Below, one piece after another: positions 63,323 through 64,000 of a DNA stretch of 64,000 nucleotides. Numbering within the stretch: position 1 is the stretch's first letter; each line of letters starts with the position of its first letter. The translations under genes were made by a program, and so were the position numbers. The DNA lies in NCBI GenBank assembly GCA_965116115.1, contig OZ220486.1:2480001-2544000 (forward strand). Direction: 5' to 3'. The notes below the pieces were generated by a model that was not told where the DNA came from, searched no databases, and saw only the letters and a list, made by a program, of their open reading frames with translations. The DNA comes from JAPOXR01 sp965116115. GTDB taxonomy: Bacteria > Pseudomonadota > Alphaproteobacteria > Rhodobacterales > Rhodobacteraceae.

Positions 63323-64000
63323 TCAGGACTTATCCAGCGATTCATTGAATTCACGCCATTCTCTTGGCGACATTCCTGAAGTTTCCTGGCTTACGTCTCC
63401 GCCCGCGAGCATTGTCCGCAGACATGCCATCTGGACAGCCGAGAAATGCCCGCCTCCGGATTCATAGTCTTCAAACGCTTTCCACGCTGAAGGAACCCAG
63501 CGGCGGGTGATCCCGCCAATGACATCGGCATAAGCCCGGATCTCGAATTGGGCGTGATGGTCGGCTCGCAGCGAGATGAACCTGAACAAGTTGTGGAGGT
63601 CAATTTTCCAATACCATTGCGTATAGATATTCGCCGGCAGGATCATCCTGGCCAGTTCGCGCGCCAGTCCGGTCTGGCCCTCATCGGAGAGCATGTCCTC
63701 GTAGCGGCCATACGCAGCTGCGCAGTCAGCCTTCAGCGTTTCAATCACCCGCTCCGCCTCTTCAGGCGGCAGAACATCCCCCCTGCCCTGAGCATTCGCC
63801 GTCGATTGCGCAGCGAGATTGTCCGGTGCCGGAATGTAGAATTCCCGGTCCAGAATCGAGTAGCGCGCGGAATATTCATTGATATTGGCCGTCCGGTGCC
63901 GAATCCACTGCCTGGCCACGAATACAGGCAATTTGACGTGGAATTTGATTTCGCACATCTCGAAAGGAGTCGTATGGCGGTGACGCATCAGGTAGCGAAT
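63323..64000 (-). CDS. thyX: Flavin-dependent thymidylate synthase ThyX (5' end outside window)
   Basis: Makes dTMP from dUMP with methylene-THF, FADH2 and NADPH. The minus-strand frame runs off the right edge, and the preceding codons (IRYLMRHRHTTPFE) belong to the family's N-terminal part. The ThyX motif RQWIRHRTANINEYSARYS has the RHRxxxxxxxSxR signature, followed by YIPAPDNLAAQS, the helix ARELARMILPANIYTQWYWK, and LHNLFRFISLRADHHAQFEI with the second His-rich active-site segment. The C-terminus is PREWREFNESL. The start codon is not in the window. Confidence 0.96.
   Translation of the reverse strand: MRYLMRHRHTTPFEMCEIKFHVKLPVFVARQWIRHRTANINEYSARYSILDREFYIPAPDNLAAQSTANAQGRGDVLPPEEAERVIETLKADCAAAYGRYEDMLSDEGQTGLARELARMILPANIYTQWYWKIDLHNLFRFISLRADHHAQFEIRAYADVIGGITRRWVPSAWKAFEDYESGGGHFSAVQMACLRTMLAGGDVSQETSGMSPREWREFNESLDKS

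Overview
The window is a GC-rich alphaproteobacterial chromosome segment. The conserved block pepA / lptF-lptG-lptD-surA-pdxA-rsmA, the DUF4167-prmC-prfA block, an ispG gene behind a RodZ-like gene, and the SufE, RNase D and HolC genes fit the Rhodobacterales or a close relative. The assignment rests on gene order and protein character only.

Layout. 1-6.8 kb holds housekeeping genes (homocysteine methyltransferase, sufE, a lipoprotein, rnd, dtd, an EnvZ-like kinase without an adjacent regulator, ndk) and two tRNAs. 7.5-10 kb is a surface-lipoprotein system: a Slam-type outer-membrane protein and a TbpB-like lipoprotein with a G14 tract directly after the lipobox cysteine. 10.4-23.3 kb is the core block: LPS transport to the outer membrane, porin folding, B6 synthesis, rRNA methylation, translation termination. 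23.8-39.8 kb is a dense insertion-sequence island. It holds an ISAs1-type element with a DruA-like (DUF4338) domain, a 480-bp palindromic element, two IS256-type copies, an IS1595 element carrying an IS4/Tn5-like element, IS630/ISAs1 scraps, and an IS5 element split by ISAs1. In the island sits a large autotransporter whose start lies against a second G14 tract. 40.2-42.1 kb is an AbiL-like (AAA ATPase + RloB) phage-defence pair. 42.5-46.1 kb returns to core genes (ispG, rodZ-like, sdhE, lrp). 46.2-48.2 kb is a bufferin operon (bufA-bufB-bufC). 48.3-51.4 kb is an IS982 element carrying another nested IS. 51.7-59.7 kb is an RpiR regulator divergent from a five-component peptide ABC importer plus an M81 (MlrC-like) metallopeptidase. 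60.4-62.4 kb is a Sel1-repeat pseudogene split by a third IS256 copy. The window ends with a DoxX gene and the start-truncated thyX.

Two themes stand out. First, two unrelated surface-protein loci carry 14-bp G homopolymers placed where slippage would change translation, which suggests phase variation of the cell surface. Second, many transposase genes are broken by stops, frameshifts or nested insertions, while several insertions still have perfect target-site duplications. This fits a recent IS expansion followed by decay, as seen in host-associated lineages. The host-association reading is inference.
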